Source: JAKLKS01 sp964370855 (GTDB lineage Bacteria > Planctomycetota > JAJSAM01 > JAKLKS01). Taken from it: a DNA stretch of 52,874 nt. Under the pieces are notes generated by a model, which saw only the letters and a program-made list of their open reading frames with translations, ran no database searches and had not been told where the DNA came from. The position numbers and the translations under genes are program-made. Shown here piece after piece: positions 17,065 to 23,854 of the stretch; position 1 is the stretch's first letter; each line of letters begins with the position of its first letter. The stretch is taken from NCBI GenBank assembly GCA_964370855.1, contig CAYJMF010000018.1, forward strand, positions 1 through 52,874. Direction: 5' to 3'.

Positions 17065-17766
17065 CTAGGCCGGCCCGCCGGCGGGCTGCCTCGAGGCGGC
17101 TCCCCGGGCGGCGGCCCCGCGGGCGCCGTGGGCGCCGCGCGGCCCCAGTGTCCCGCGGTAGATCCAGCACTTCACGCCGATGGTCCCGTAGGTGCAGCGG
17201 GCCTCGGCGAAACCGTAGTCCACGTCGGCGACCAGGGTCTGCAGCGGGATGGACCCCTTGTGCTGGTCCTCGACCCGCGCGATCTCGGCGCCGCCGAGGC
17301 GGCCCGAGCAGCGCAGGCGGATGCCGAGCGCGCCCCGGTCCATGGTGAGATCCATGGCCTTCTTCATGGTGCGGCGGAAGGAGGACCGCTTCTTCAGCTG
17401 CTCGGCGACGTTCTCGGCCACGAGCTGCGAGTCCAGCTCGGGACGGGTGATCTCGTGCACGTTCAGGGTGACGGTCCGGCCGGTGAGGCCCTCGAGGTCG
17501 CCCTTCAGCTTGTCCACCTTGGCGCCCTTGCGGCCGATGAGCACCCCGGGGCGGGCCGTGTGGACGAGGATGATGAGCTCCTCGCCCCGGCGCTCGATCT
17601 CGATCTTGGGGATGGCGGCGAAGTAGTACTGGTCCTTGACGAACTTCCGGACCTTGTGATCCTCGAGGAGGAACTTGCCGAACTCCTTCTTGCCGGCGTA
17701 CCACCGGGAGTCCCAGTCCTTGGTGATCCCGACCCGGAAGCCGTTCGGATGGATCTTCTGTCCCAC
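17065..17766 (-). CDS. rpsC: 30S ribosomal protein S3
   Basis: 233 residues. Starts MGQKIHPNGFRVGITKDWDSRW. KH domain with VHTARPGVLIGRKGAKVDKL (GxxG loop IGRKG) and the C-terminal domain MDRGALGIRLRCSGRLGGAEIAR, ending in a Gly/Ala/Arg tail. Forms the mRNA entry pore with S4 and S5. Confidence 0.98.
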   Translation of the reverse strand: MGQKIHPNGFRVGITKDWDSRWYAGKKEFGKFLLEDHKVRKFVKDQYYFAAIPKIEIERRGEELIILVHTARPGVLIGRKGAKVDKLKGDLEGLTGRTVTLNVHEITRPELDSQLVAENVAEQLKKRSSFRRTMKKAMDLTMDRGALGIRLRCSGRLGGAEIARVEDQHKGSIPLQTLVADVDYGFAEARCTYGTIGVKCWIYRGTLGPRGAHGARGAAARGAASRQPAGGPA

Positions 17767-17768
17767 GG

Positions 17769-18254
17769 TTAGGACTCCTTCCTGGTCTTGACTTCGGCGC
17801 CGCCGGCCGCCGCTTCCACGCCCCTGGCTGCAGCGCCCCTGCGACCGGCGCCGCGGATCCGGCGGCGGCGCCCGGGGAGCCCGTCCTCGGGCATCTCCCG
17901 GACCTCGATGGAGATGTGGCAGGCGCGGATGAGGATCCCGAAGAACTGGCCGCGGGACCGGGCCTTGCCCCTGTGCTGGGTCGGCCCGTTGTCGGCGCGG
18001 GCGTCGCAGACGTAGAGGCGGTTCGCATCCACGTCCAGGTCCTGCCCGGCGTTGGCGACGGCCGACTGCAGGACCTTCTTCACCATGAGGGAGGCGCGCC
18101 GGGGGCTGAACAGCAGCCGCTCCAGGGCCTCGTTCACGGGCAGGCCGCGGACCAGGTCCACGGCGTAGCGGGCCTTCTGGGCCGAGGTGGGCGCGAAGCG
18201 GTGCTTCGCGCGGAACACCCGCTCTCCCGTGGCCGCCTTCGTTCCTTCCGCCAT
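17769..18254 (-). CDS. rplV: 50S ribosomal protein L22 with C-terminal extension
   Basis: 161 residues from the ATG at 18254; an ATG two codons upstream (18260) is possible, but the AGGAG is only three bases before it and nine before 18254. Core about 15-125: KHRFAPTSAQKARYAVDLVRGLPVNEAL, the tunnel hairpin region and GRGKARSRGQFFGIL-like sequence. The last ~40 residues (Arg/Gly/Ala) extend beyond the usual ~110-120. L22 lines the exit tunnel. Confidence 0.95.
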   Translation of the reverse strand: MAEGTKAATGERVFRAKHRFAPTSAQKARYAVDLVRGLPVNEALERLLFSPRRASLMVKKVLQSAVANAGQDLDVDANRLYVCDARADNGPTQHRGKARSRGQFFGILIRACHISIEVREMPEDGLPGRRRRIRGAGRRGAAARGVEAAAGGAEVKTRKES

Positions 18255-18297
18255 TTTCATGATCTCCTGCTGATCCCCTGGGCGATTCCCGGCCCCT

Positions 18298-18594
18298 CTA
18301 CGTCTTCTTCGGGGCCGTGGCCGGCGTGTCGACCTTCTTCGTGCTGTGCCCGCGGAAGGTGCGGGTCGGGGAGAATTCCCCCAGCCTGTGCCCCACCATG
18401 TCCTCGGTGATGAACACCTTGAGGTGGGCCTTCCCGTTGTGGACCAGGAACGTGTGCCCCACGAACTCGGGCACCACCACGCAGGCCCTGGCCCAGGTCG
18501 TGATCGGTTCGCGGGCGCCGGAGTCCTTCTGCCTCTCGATCTTCTTGAAGAGCTTGGCGTCGACGAACGGCCCCTTCTTGAGTGAGCGTCCCAT
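18298..18594 (-). CDS. rpsS: 30S ribosomal protein S19
   Basis: 98 residues. Starts MGRSLKKGPFVDAKLFKK; ITTWARACVVVPEFVGHTFLVHNGK and MVGHRLGEFSPTRTFRGHS are diagnostic. Head of 30S, complex with S13. Seven bases downstream of rplB. Confidence 0.98.
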   Translation of the reverse strand: MGRSLKKGPFVDAKLFKKIERQKDSGAREPITTWARACVVVPEFVGHTFLVHNGKAHLKVFITEDMVGHRLGEFSPTRTFRGHSTKKVDTPATAPKKT

Positions 18595-18601
18595 GGCTTA
18601 C

Positions 18602-19441
18602 CTACTTCCTCTTCTTGTGGGAGCGGCCGCGGATGATGAGCCGCCCCGACAGCTTCCTCGGATTGCGCGTCTTCCCGCCCTTGGTCAGCTTGCCCCAGGG
18701 CGTGGAGGGCTTGCGGCCCTCGCCGGAGCGGCCCTCGCCGCCGCCGTGCGGGTGGGCGTAGGGGCTCATGGCCGAGCCGCGGACCTCGGGGCGGCGCCCC
18801 TTGTGCCGCATGCGGCCGGCCTTGCCGAGGCGGACCAGGTTGTGCTCGATGTTCCCGATCTGCCCCACCGTGGCCCTGCAGCGGACGTGCACCTTGCGCA
18901 CCTCGCCCGACGGAAGGGCCAGGGTGGCGTACTCGCCCTCGCGGGCGGCCAGCTGGGCCATGCCGCCGGCGCTGCGGACGAGCTGGCCCCCGTTGCCCGG
19001 CCGGAGCTCGACGTTGTGCACGTAGATCCCGAGGGGGATCCCCGACAGGGGGAGCGAGTTGCCCTCGACGGGCTCCACGCCCGGGCCCGAGACGAGGGTC
19101 TGCCCCACGGCCATGTTCTTGGTGGCGAGGATGTAGCGCTTCTCGCCGTCGGCGTAGTTGAGGAGGGCGATGCGGCAGGAGCGGTTCGGATCGTACTCGA
19201 TGGAGGCGATCCGGGCCGGGATGCCGTCCTTGTCCCGGCGGAAGTCGATGACCCTGTACTTCCGCTTGGCGCCGCCGCCGCGGTGCCTCGAGGTGATGCG
19301 CCCCCTCTGGTTGCGGCCGCCGGTGCGGTTCTTCGACCGGGTCAGCGACTTCTCGGGGGTGTCCTTCGTGATCTCCGCGAAATCGGAGACCGAGCCCAGG
19401 CGTCGCCCCGCGGATGTCGGTCGGTAGTACTTGATGCCCAT
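18602..19441 (-). CDS. rplB: 50S ribosomal protein L2
   Basis: 279 residues. Motifs: NRTGGRNQRGRITSRHRGGGAKR, the OB and SH3-like barrels, and the C-terminal AMSPYAHPHGGGEGRS followed by GKLTKGGKTRNPRK. L2 is needed for subunit joining and the peptidyl-transferase centre. The catalytic-centre His of PHGGGEG is present. Confidence 0.98.
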   Translation of the reverse strand: MGIKYYRPTSAGRRLGSVSDFAEITKDTPEKSLTRSKNRTGGRNQRGRITSRHRGGGAKRKYRVIDFRRDKDGIPARIASIEYDPNRSCRIALLNYADGEKRYILATKNMAVGQTLVSGPGVEPVEGNSLPLSGIPLGIYVHNVELRPGNGGQLVRSAGGMAQLAAREGEYATLALPSGEVRKVHVRCRATVGQIGNIEHNLVRLGKAGRMRHKGRRPEVRGSAMSPYAHPHGGGEGRSGEGRKPSTPWGKLTKGGKTRNPRKLSGRLIIRGRSHKKRK

Positions 19442-19451
19442 GTCTCTGCTC

Positions 19452-19742
19452 CTAGAAGAGGTCGATGACCTGGCCCTCGGCCAGGCGGACGAAGGCCCGC
19501 TTGCGGTCGGGGGTGCGCGGCGTCCGCCCCGTGGGGCGGCGCCGCATCTTCGTCTTGCCCTTGCGGACCATGGTGCGGACGTCCAGCACGTTCACCTTGA
19601 ACATGGACTCCACGGCGCGTCGGATCTCGATCTTGTTGGCCGCGATGTCCACCTCGAAGCAGTATGTGTTCCGCCGCGTCGCGGCGTTCATCGTCTTCTC
19701 GGTGACCACCGGGCGGTGGATGATGGGATGCGGGGTGCTCAT
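19452..19742 (-). CDS. rplW: 50S ribosomal protein L23
   Basis: 96 residues. The ATG at 19742 gives MSTPHPIIHRPVVTEKTMN and overlaps the last base of the rplD stop (TGATG), so the two are coupled. Core includes YCFEVDIAANKIEIRRAVES and VRKGKTKMRR. L23 at the tunnel exit docks trigger factor and SRP. Confidence 0.97.
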   Translation of the reverse strand: MSTPHPIIHRPVVTEKTMNAATRRNTYCFEVDIAANKIEIRRAVESMFKVNVLDVRTMVRKGKTKMRRRPTGRTPRTPDRKRAFVRLAEGQVIDLF

Positions 19743-20410
19743 CACTTCACCTCTTCGGAGGTCTTGGATTCCGGGGCGTCGCCGCCGCCGACGGCGGCCT
19801 TCAGGAGCGGGTCGAGGGCGCCGTTGACCAGCACCACGTTGCGGTGGGCCAGGAGGTCGTAGGCGTTGACCTCGGCGGCGGTGCGCACCGTGGTCCCGTC
19901 GATGTTGCGGGCGGAGCGGAAGAGGACGTCGTCGCGCTCGGGCACGATCAGCAGGGTGGTGCCGGTGATCTCGAGGGCCTTGAAGGCCGCCGCGATGCGC
20001 CTCGTGGAGGGCTTCTCCAGGGAGACGCCCTCCATGGCCTTCACCTCGCCGTCGAGGAACTTGCCGAGGATGGCGCTGCGGACCGCGGCCCGGAGGGCCT
20101 TGCGCGGCATGTTGTAGGAGTAGTCGCGGGGGCGGGGGCCGAAGATGGTTCCGCCGCCGCGCCACAGGGGGCTCCGGCGGGTGCCGGCCCGGGCGCGCCC
20201 CGTGTGCTTCTGGGCCCAGGGCTTCTTGTTGGTGTAGGAGACCTCGGCGCGGGTCTTGGTGCAGTGGGTGCCGGCGCGGCGGTTGGCCTCGTACATGATG
20301 ACGGCCTCGCGCATCACGCGGCGGTGCGGACGCTTCCCGAGGGAGGAGACGTCGGCCTCGCGGCTCTCCGTCTTCCCGTCGCCGAACCTGTAGACCTGGA
20401 TGTTGGCCAT
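19742..20410 (-). CDS. rplD: 50S ribosomal protein L4
   Basis: 222 residues. MREAVIMYEANRRAGTHCTKTRAEV, KPWAQKHTGRARAGTRRSPLWRGGG and FGPRPRDYSYNMPRKALR are diagnostic. L4 extends a loop into the exit tunnel; in E. coli and others it also represses the S10 operon. The structured leader and spacer upstream in this operon could be its target, but that is inference. Confidence 0.97.
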   Translation of the reverse strand: MANIQVYRFGDGKTESREADVSSLGKRPHRRVMREAVIMYEANRRAGTHCTKTRAEVSYTNKKPWAQKHTGRARAGTRRSPLWRGGGTIFGPRPRDYSYNMPRKALRAAVRSAILGKFLDGEVKAMEGVSLEKPSTRRIAAAFKALEITGTTLLIVPERDDVLFRSARNIDGTTVRTAAEVNAYDLLAHRNVVLVNGALDPLLKAAVGGGDAPESKTSEEVK

Positions 20411-20413
20411 GGG

Positions 20414-21082
20414 TTAGCTCTTCCTTCCTTCGGCGGCGGAAGCGGAGCGCGGGGCCGAGCGGGCCCGGCGGACGAGGACCACCCCGTCCCTCCAGCCCGG
20501 GACGGCGCCCCGGATGAAGATGCGGTCGGTCTCGGCGTCGATGCGGACGACGACGAGGTTGCGGGTGGTGCGGCGCACGTTGCCCATGTGCCCGGGCATC
20601 TTCTTGCCCTTCAGCACCCGGGCAGGCCAGGTGTGCTGGCCCGTGGACCCCGGCTCGCGGATGTTCTTGCTGCCGTGGGTGTGGGGGCCGCAGTGGAAGT
20701 TGTGCCGCTTGATGGTCCCCTGGAAGCCCCGGCCCTTGGAAGTCCCGATGACGTCCACGTAGTCGCCCACCTGGAAGACGTCGCCGACCTTGATGATGTC
20801 GCCGGCCTTGGGGAGATCGCCCGTGGAGGCGGCTTCGCGGAGGACCTCCACCGGCGGGAACCCGGCCTTCTTCGCGTGGCCGACGAGGGGCTTCGTGACC
20901 CGGCTCTCCTTGCGCACCCCGAAGCCCAGCTGGACGGCGGTGTAGCCGTCGGTCTCGGGGGTCTTGACCTGCACCACGGGGCAGGGGCCGGCGCGCACGA
21001 CGGTGACGGGGACGACGTCGCCCTTCTCGTCGAAGAGCTGGGTCATCCCCTCCTTGCGGCCGATCAGCAGATTCACGCTCAT
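20414..21082 (-). CDS. rplC: 50S ribosomal protein L3
   Basis: 222 residues. Starts MSVNLLIGRKEGMTQLFDEKG; contains GRGFQGTIKRHNFHCGPHTHGS, GSTGQHTWPARVLKGKKMPGHMG and a C-terminal basic tail. L3 starts 50S assembly. Preceded by a 157-base hairpin-rich spacer rather than the usual short gap after rpsJ. Shine-Dalgarno GGAG six bases before the ATG. Confidence 0.97.
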   Translation of the reverse strand: MSVNLLIGRKEGMTQLFDEKGDVVPVTVVRAGPCPVVQVKTPETDGYTAVQLGFGVRKESRVTKPLVGHAKKAGFPPVEVLREAASTGDLPKAGDIIKVGDVFQVGDYVDVIGTSKGRGFQGTIKRHNFHCGPHTHGSKNIREPGSTGQHTWPARVLKGKKMPGHMGNVRRTTRNLVVVRIDAETDRIFIRGAVPGWRDGVVLVRRARSAPRSASAAEGRKS

Positions 21083-21239
21083 GTCTTACTCCGCGGGGAC
21101 TTGCCCCAAGGAGGGGATCGGTGCCCCACCCGCGTGGGTGGGAGGCCTCCGAGTTCCTCCTCGCCTTGGGAGGGCGAAAGGCGCCCTCCGGCTGCCGAGC
21201 CCGCCGCGCGCCCCGGGGGGCGCGATGCGGGATGTTTCT
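21083..21239 (-). promoter_or_regulatory. Hairpin-rich rpsJ-rplC spacer, candidate cis-regulatory RNA
   Basis: Three perfect inverted repeats follow each other in the transcript: 21224-21207 (8-bp stem CGCGCCCC/GGGGCGCG), 21189-21169 (8-bp stem GGAGGGCG/CGCCCTCC, 5-nt loop) and 21142-21125 (7-bp stem CCCACCC/GGGTGGG, 4-nt loop). A weak fourth (GGGG/CCCC) lies at 21107-21095. No gene fits. The position inside the S10 operon suggests control of rplC and later genes by translation, processing or termination. No U-run is seen, so simple intrinsic termination is less likely. Confidence 0.5.
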
Positions 21240-21545
21240 TTAAGCCTTGATCCTGATGTCCACGCCCGCCGGCATGTTGAGCTTGCTGAGGGCGTCCATC
21301 GTCTTCGGGGTCGCCTCGGTGATGTAGATGAGCCGCTTGTGGGTCCGCATCTCGAACTGCTCTCGCGACTTCTTGTCGATGTGGGGGCTGCGGAGCACGG
21401 TGAAGCGCTCGATCCGGGTCGGGAGCGGGACGGGGCCCGAGACGCGGGCGCCTGTGCGCTTGGCGGTCTGGACGATGTCCAGGGCCGACTGGTCGATGGC
21501 CTCGTGGTCGAAGGCCTCCATCCTGATCCGAATTCGGGTCTGCAT
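21240..21545 (-). CDS. rpsJ: 30S ribosomal protein S10 (NusE)
   Basis: 101 residues from the ATG at 21545 (MQTRIRIRMEAFDHEAID). Also contains VSGPVPLPTRIERFTVLRSPHIDKKSREQFEMRTHKRLI. S10 is part of the 30S head and the NusE partner in antitermination. First gene of the S10 operon, with its own predicted promoter about 95 bases upstream. Confidence 0.97.
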   Translation of the reverse strand: MQTRIRIRMEAFDHEAIDQSALDIVQTAKRTGARVSGPVPLPTRIERFTVLRSPHIDKKSREQFEMRTHKRLIYITEATPKTMDALSKLNMPAGVDIRIKA

Positions 21546-21605
21546 GAGCTCCGTTCTTTCGCCGGCACGTCGTCGTTTCGAGGCCGTTCCGGGGGTATGC
21601 CCGGT

Positions 21606-21625
21606 CCGATCCCGTCCCGGATCGG
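21606..21625 (-). other. Hairpin in S10 operon leader
   Basis: Perfect 7-bp stem CCGATCC/GGATCGG with a 6-nt loop. If transcription starts near 21633, as predicted from the promoter, the hairpin begins within ten bases of the 5' end of the mRNA. It may stabilise the message or serve as a protein-binding leader. Confidence 0.4.
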
Positions 21626-21639
21626 TGGGAAAGCCCGCG

Positions 21640-21667
21640 AGTCTACCGGCGGGCCCCGCCCCTTCAA
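21640..21667 (-). promoter_or_regulatory. Predicted S10 operon promoter
   Basis: Minus strand TTGAAG (21667-21662), 16-nt spacer, TAGACT (21645-21640). The -10 and spacer length are identical to the predicted tRNA-tuf promoter. Located between fusA and rpsJ, giving an ~88-base leader before rpsJ. Confidence 0.55.
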
Positions 21668-21706
21668 GAAATAAGGGAGGCGGATTCCCCCCGCCCCGGG
21701 AGACCG

Positions 21707-23779
21707 CTACAGGATCATCCCCCTGGCCCGCTCCGGGGGCACCGGGGCGTAGTTGCGGGGCTCCATGGAGAACGCCGCCCGGCCCTGGGTGGAGGATCGG
21801 AGGCTGGTGGAGTACCCGAACATCTCCGCCAGGGCCACCCCTCCCCGGATCACCCGCAGGCCGGGGCCGGGGTTCTCGATGTTCTCCACCACCGCCCTGC
21901 GGCGCTGGAGATCCCCCAGCACGTTCCCCAGGAACTCCTCGGGGGTGTGGACGACCACGGACATCACGGGCTCGAGGAGGACGGCGCCGGCGGCGTCGAA
22001 GGCCTGGCCGAAGGCCTGGGAGGCGGCGGCCTCGAAGGCGGTCTCCGTGGAGTCCGTGGCGTGGACCGTGAAGTCCACGGCCCGGCAGCCCACGTTGACG
22101 CAGGGGTAGCCGAGGCCGCACCCCCCCTGCTCCGAGGACCGGACCCCGGCCCGGACGGCGTTCCGGAGGACCGGGGGGAGCTTCGCGAGGCCGAACAGGA
22201 GGTGGTCCTTCCCGTCCCCGGGGAACACCTCGAGGACCACCCGGGCGAACTGCCGCTTCTCCCCCACCATGCGCTCGAAGGTCGCCTCCCCCCGCGCCGT
22301 GCCCGCCACGGTCTGGCGGAAGGCGACCCGGGGCTTGCCCACGTGGGCGTCCACGCCGAAGTCCCGGGTGAGGCGGTTGACGAGGACCTCCAGGTGGAGC
22401 TCCCCCATTCCGCTGATGACCGTCTGGCCGGTCTCCTCGTCGGTGCGCGCGGTGAAGGTGGGGTCGTCCTTCGCCAGCCGCCCCAGCGCGTCCCCGAGGT
22501 TGTCCTTGTCGGCGGAGCTCCGCGGCTCGATGGCGAGGCTCATCACCGTCTCGGGGAACCGCATGGCCTCGAGGAGGACGGGCTCCTTCTTCGAGCAGAG
22601 GGTGTCACCCGTCACGGTGTAGCGCAGGCCCATGGTGGCGACGATGTCCCCGGGGCCGGCCTCGTCCACGGATTCGCGGTGGTTGGCGTGCATGCGGAGG
22701 AGCTGCCCCACGCGCTCGACCTTGTCCTTCCCGGCGTTCCAGACCTGGTCGTTGCGCTTGAGGGTGCCCGAGTAGACCCGCATGTAGACGAGGTCGCCGT
22801 GCTTCTCGCTGAAGGTCTTGAAGACGAGGACCGCCAGCGGGCCCTTGCGGTCGGGCTTCCGGATCACCGTCTTCTCGATGTCCTCGGGGTCGTGGCCGCG
22901 GACCTCGCCCGCGTCGAGCGGGGAGGGGAGGAAGGCGGCGACGGCGTCGAGCAGCGGCTGGATGCCGATGTCCTTGAGCGCGGAGCCGCAGAAGACGGGG
23001 ATCACCTTCCGGTCGAGGGTGCCGCGGCGGATGCCCGCGAGGACCTCCTCCTCGGACAGGTCCCCGCCCTCGAGGAACTTCTGGGTGGCGGCGTCGTCCC
23101 CGTGTTCGGCGGCGATCTCGACGATGCGGGCCCGGGCCGCCTCCACGGCGTCGGAGAGCTCCACGGGGACCCTCTCCTCCACCACGGTCTTCCCTCGGTC
23201 CTCGTGCTCGAACCGGATCATGACGCGGCGGACGGGGTCCACGATGCCCCGGAACTCACCCTCACGGCCGACGGGGAGGCACATGGGGAGGATGCAGGGG
23301 GCCCCGCCGGGGGCGAGGCGCGCGCGGATGTCCTCGACGACGCGGGGGAAGTCGGCCCCCATGCGGTCGAGCTTGTTCACGAAGACGAGCCGGGGGACGT
23401 GGTACCGGTCCGCCTGGTGCCAGACCGTCTCCGACTGCGCCTCGACCCCGGCGACCCCGTCGAAGACGACGACGCCGCCGTCGAGCACGCGGAGGCTCCG
23501 CTCCACCTCGGCGGTGAAGTCCACGTGGCCCGGCGTGTCGATGAGGTTGATGCGGTGGGTCTTCCAGGGGAGGGTGGTGGCCGCGGAGGTGATGGTGATG
23601 CCGCGCTTGCGCTCCTCCTCCATCCAGTCCATGACCGTGTTGCCCTCGTGGACCTCCCCCATCCGGTGCTCGCGCCCGGAGTAGTAGAGGATGCGCTCCG
23701 ACACGGTGGTCTTGCCCGCGTCGATGTGGGCGATGATCCCGATGTTGCGGATCCGTTCGAGGGGGAAGGGGGGGGCCAT
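21707..23779 (-). CDS. fusA: Translation elongation factor G
   Basis: 690 residues. GTPase that drives ribosomal translocation. G1 AHIDAGKTT at 17-25, G3 DTPGHVDF, G4 NKLDRMGADF. Domains II-V follow, with GMGELHLEVLVNRL and the C-terminal GYSTSLRSSTQGRAAFSMEPRNYAPVP. The IEPRSSADKDNLGDALGRLAKDDPTF block and VAGVEAQSETVWHQADRY recall the EF-G type of spirochaetes, planctomycetes and deltaproteobacteria. No Shine-Dalgarno precedes the ATG, and a promoter-like sequence ends about 14 bases upstream. Separated from rpsG by the ECF fusion and vapBC genes, so the str operon is split. Confidence 0.95.
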   Translation of the reverse strand: MAPPFPLERIRNIGIIAHIDAGKTTVSERILYYSGREHRMGEVHEGNTVMDWMEEERKRGITITSAATTLPWKTHRINLIDTPGHVDFTAEVERSLRVLDGGVVVFDGVAGVEAQSETVWHQADRYHVPRLVFVNKLDRMGADFPRVVEDIRARLAPGGAPCILPMCLPVGREGEFRGIVDPVRRVMIRFEHEDRGKTVVEERVPVELSDAVEAARARIVEIAAEHGDDAATQKFLEGGDLSEEEVLAGIRRGTLDRKVIPVFCGSALKDIGIQPLLDAVAAFLPSPLDAGEVRGHDPEDIEKTVIRKPDRKGPLAVLVFKTFSEKHGDLVYMRVYSGTLKRNDQVWNAGKDKVERVGQLLRMHANHRESVDEAGPGDIVATMGLRYTVTGDTLCSKKEPVLLEAMRFPETVMSLAIEPRSSADKDNLGDALGRLAKDDPTFTARTDEETGQTVISGMGELHLEVLVNRLTRDFGVDAHVGKPRVAFRQTVAGTARGEATFERMVGEKRQFARVVLEVFPGDGKDHLLFGLAKLPPVLRNAVRAGVRSSEQGGCGLGYPCVNVGCRAVDFTVHATDSTETAFEAAASQAFGQAFDAAGAVLLEPVMSVVVHTPEEFLGNVLGDLQRRRAVVENIENPGPGLRVIRGGVALAEMFGYSTSLRSSTQGRAAFSMEPRNYAPVPPERARGMIL

Positions 23780-23792
23780 GGGGAAGCGGACG

Positions 23793-23820
23793 ATGCTACG
23801 GCAGGAGGCGCGGGGGACAA
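23793..23820 (-). promoter_or_regulatory. Candidate fusA promoter, very short leader
   Basis: Minus strand TTGTCC (23820-23815), 16-nt spacer, TAGCAT (23798-23793). Predicted start near 23786, leaving about seven bases before the ATG and no room for a ribosome binding site. It would let fusA be expressed independently of rpsLG. Confidence 0.4.
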
Positions 23821-23854
23821 AGGTCGGGGGGAGGGGAGGGCGGAGACTCCCCCG

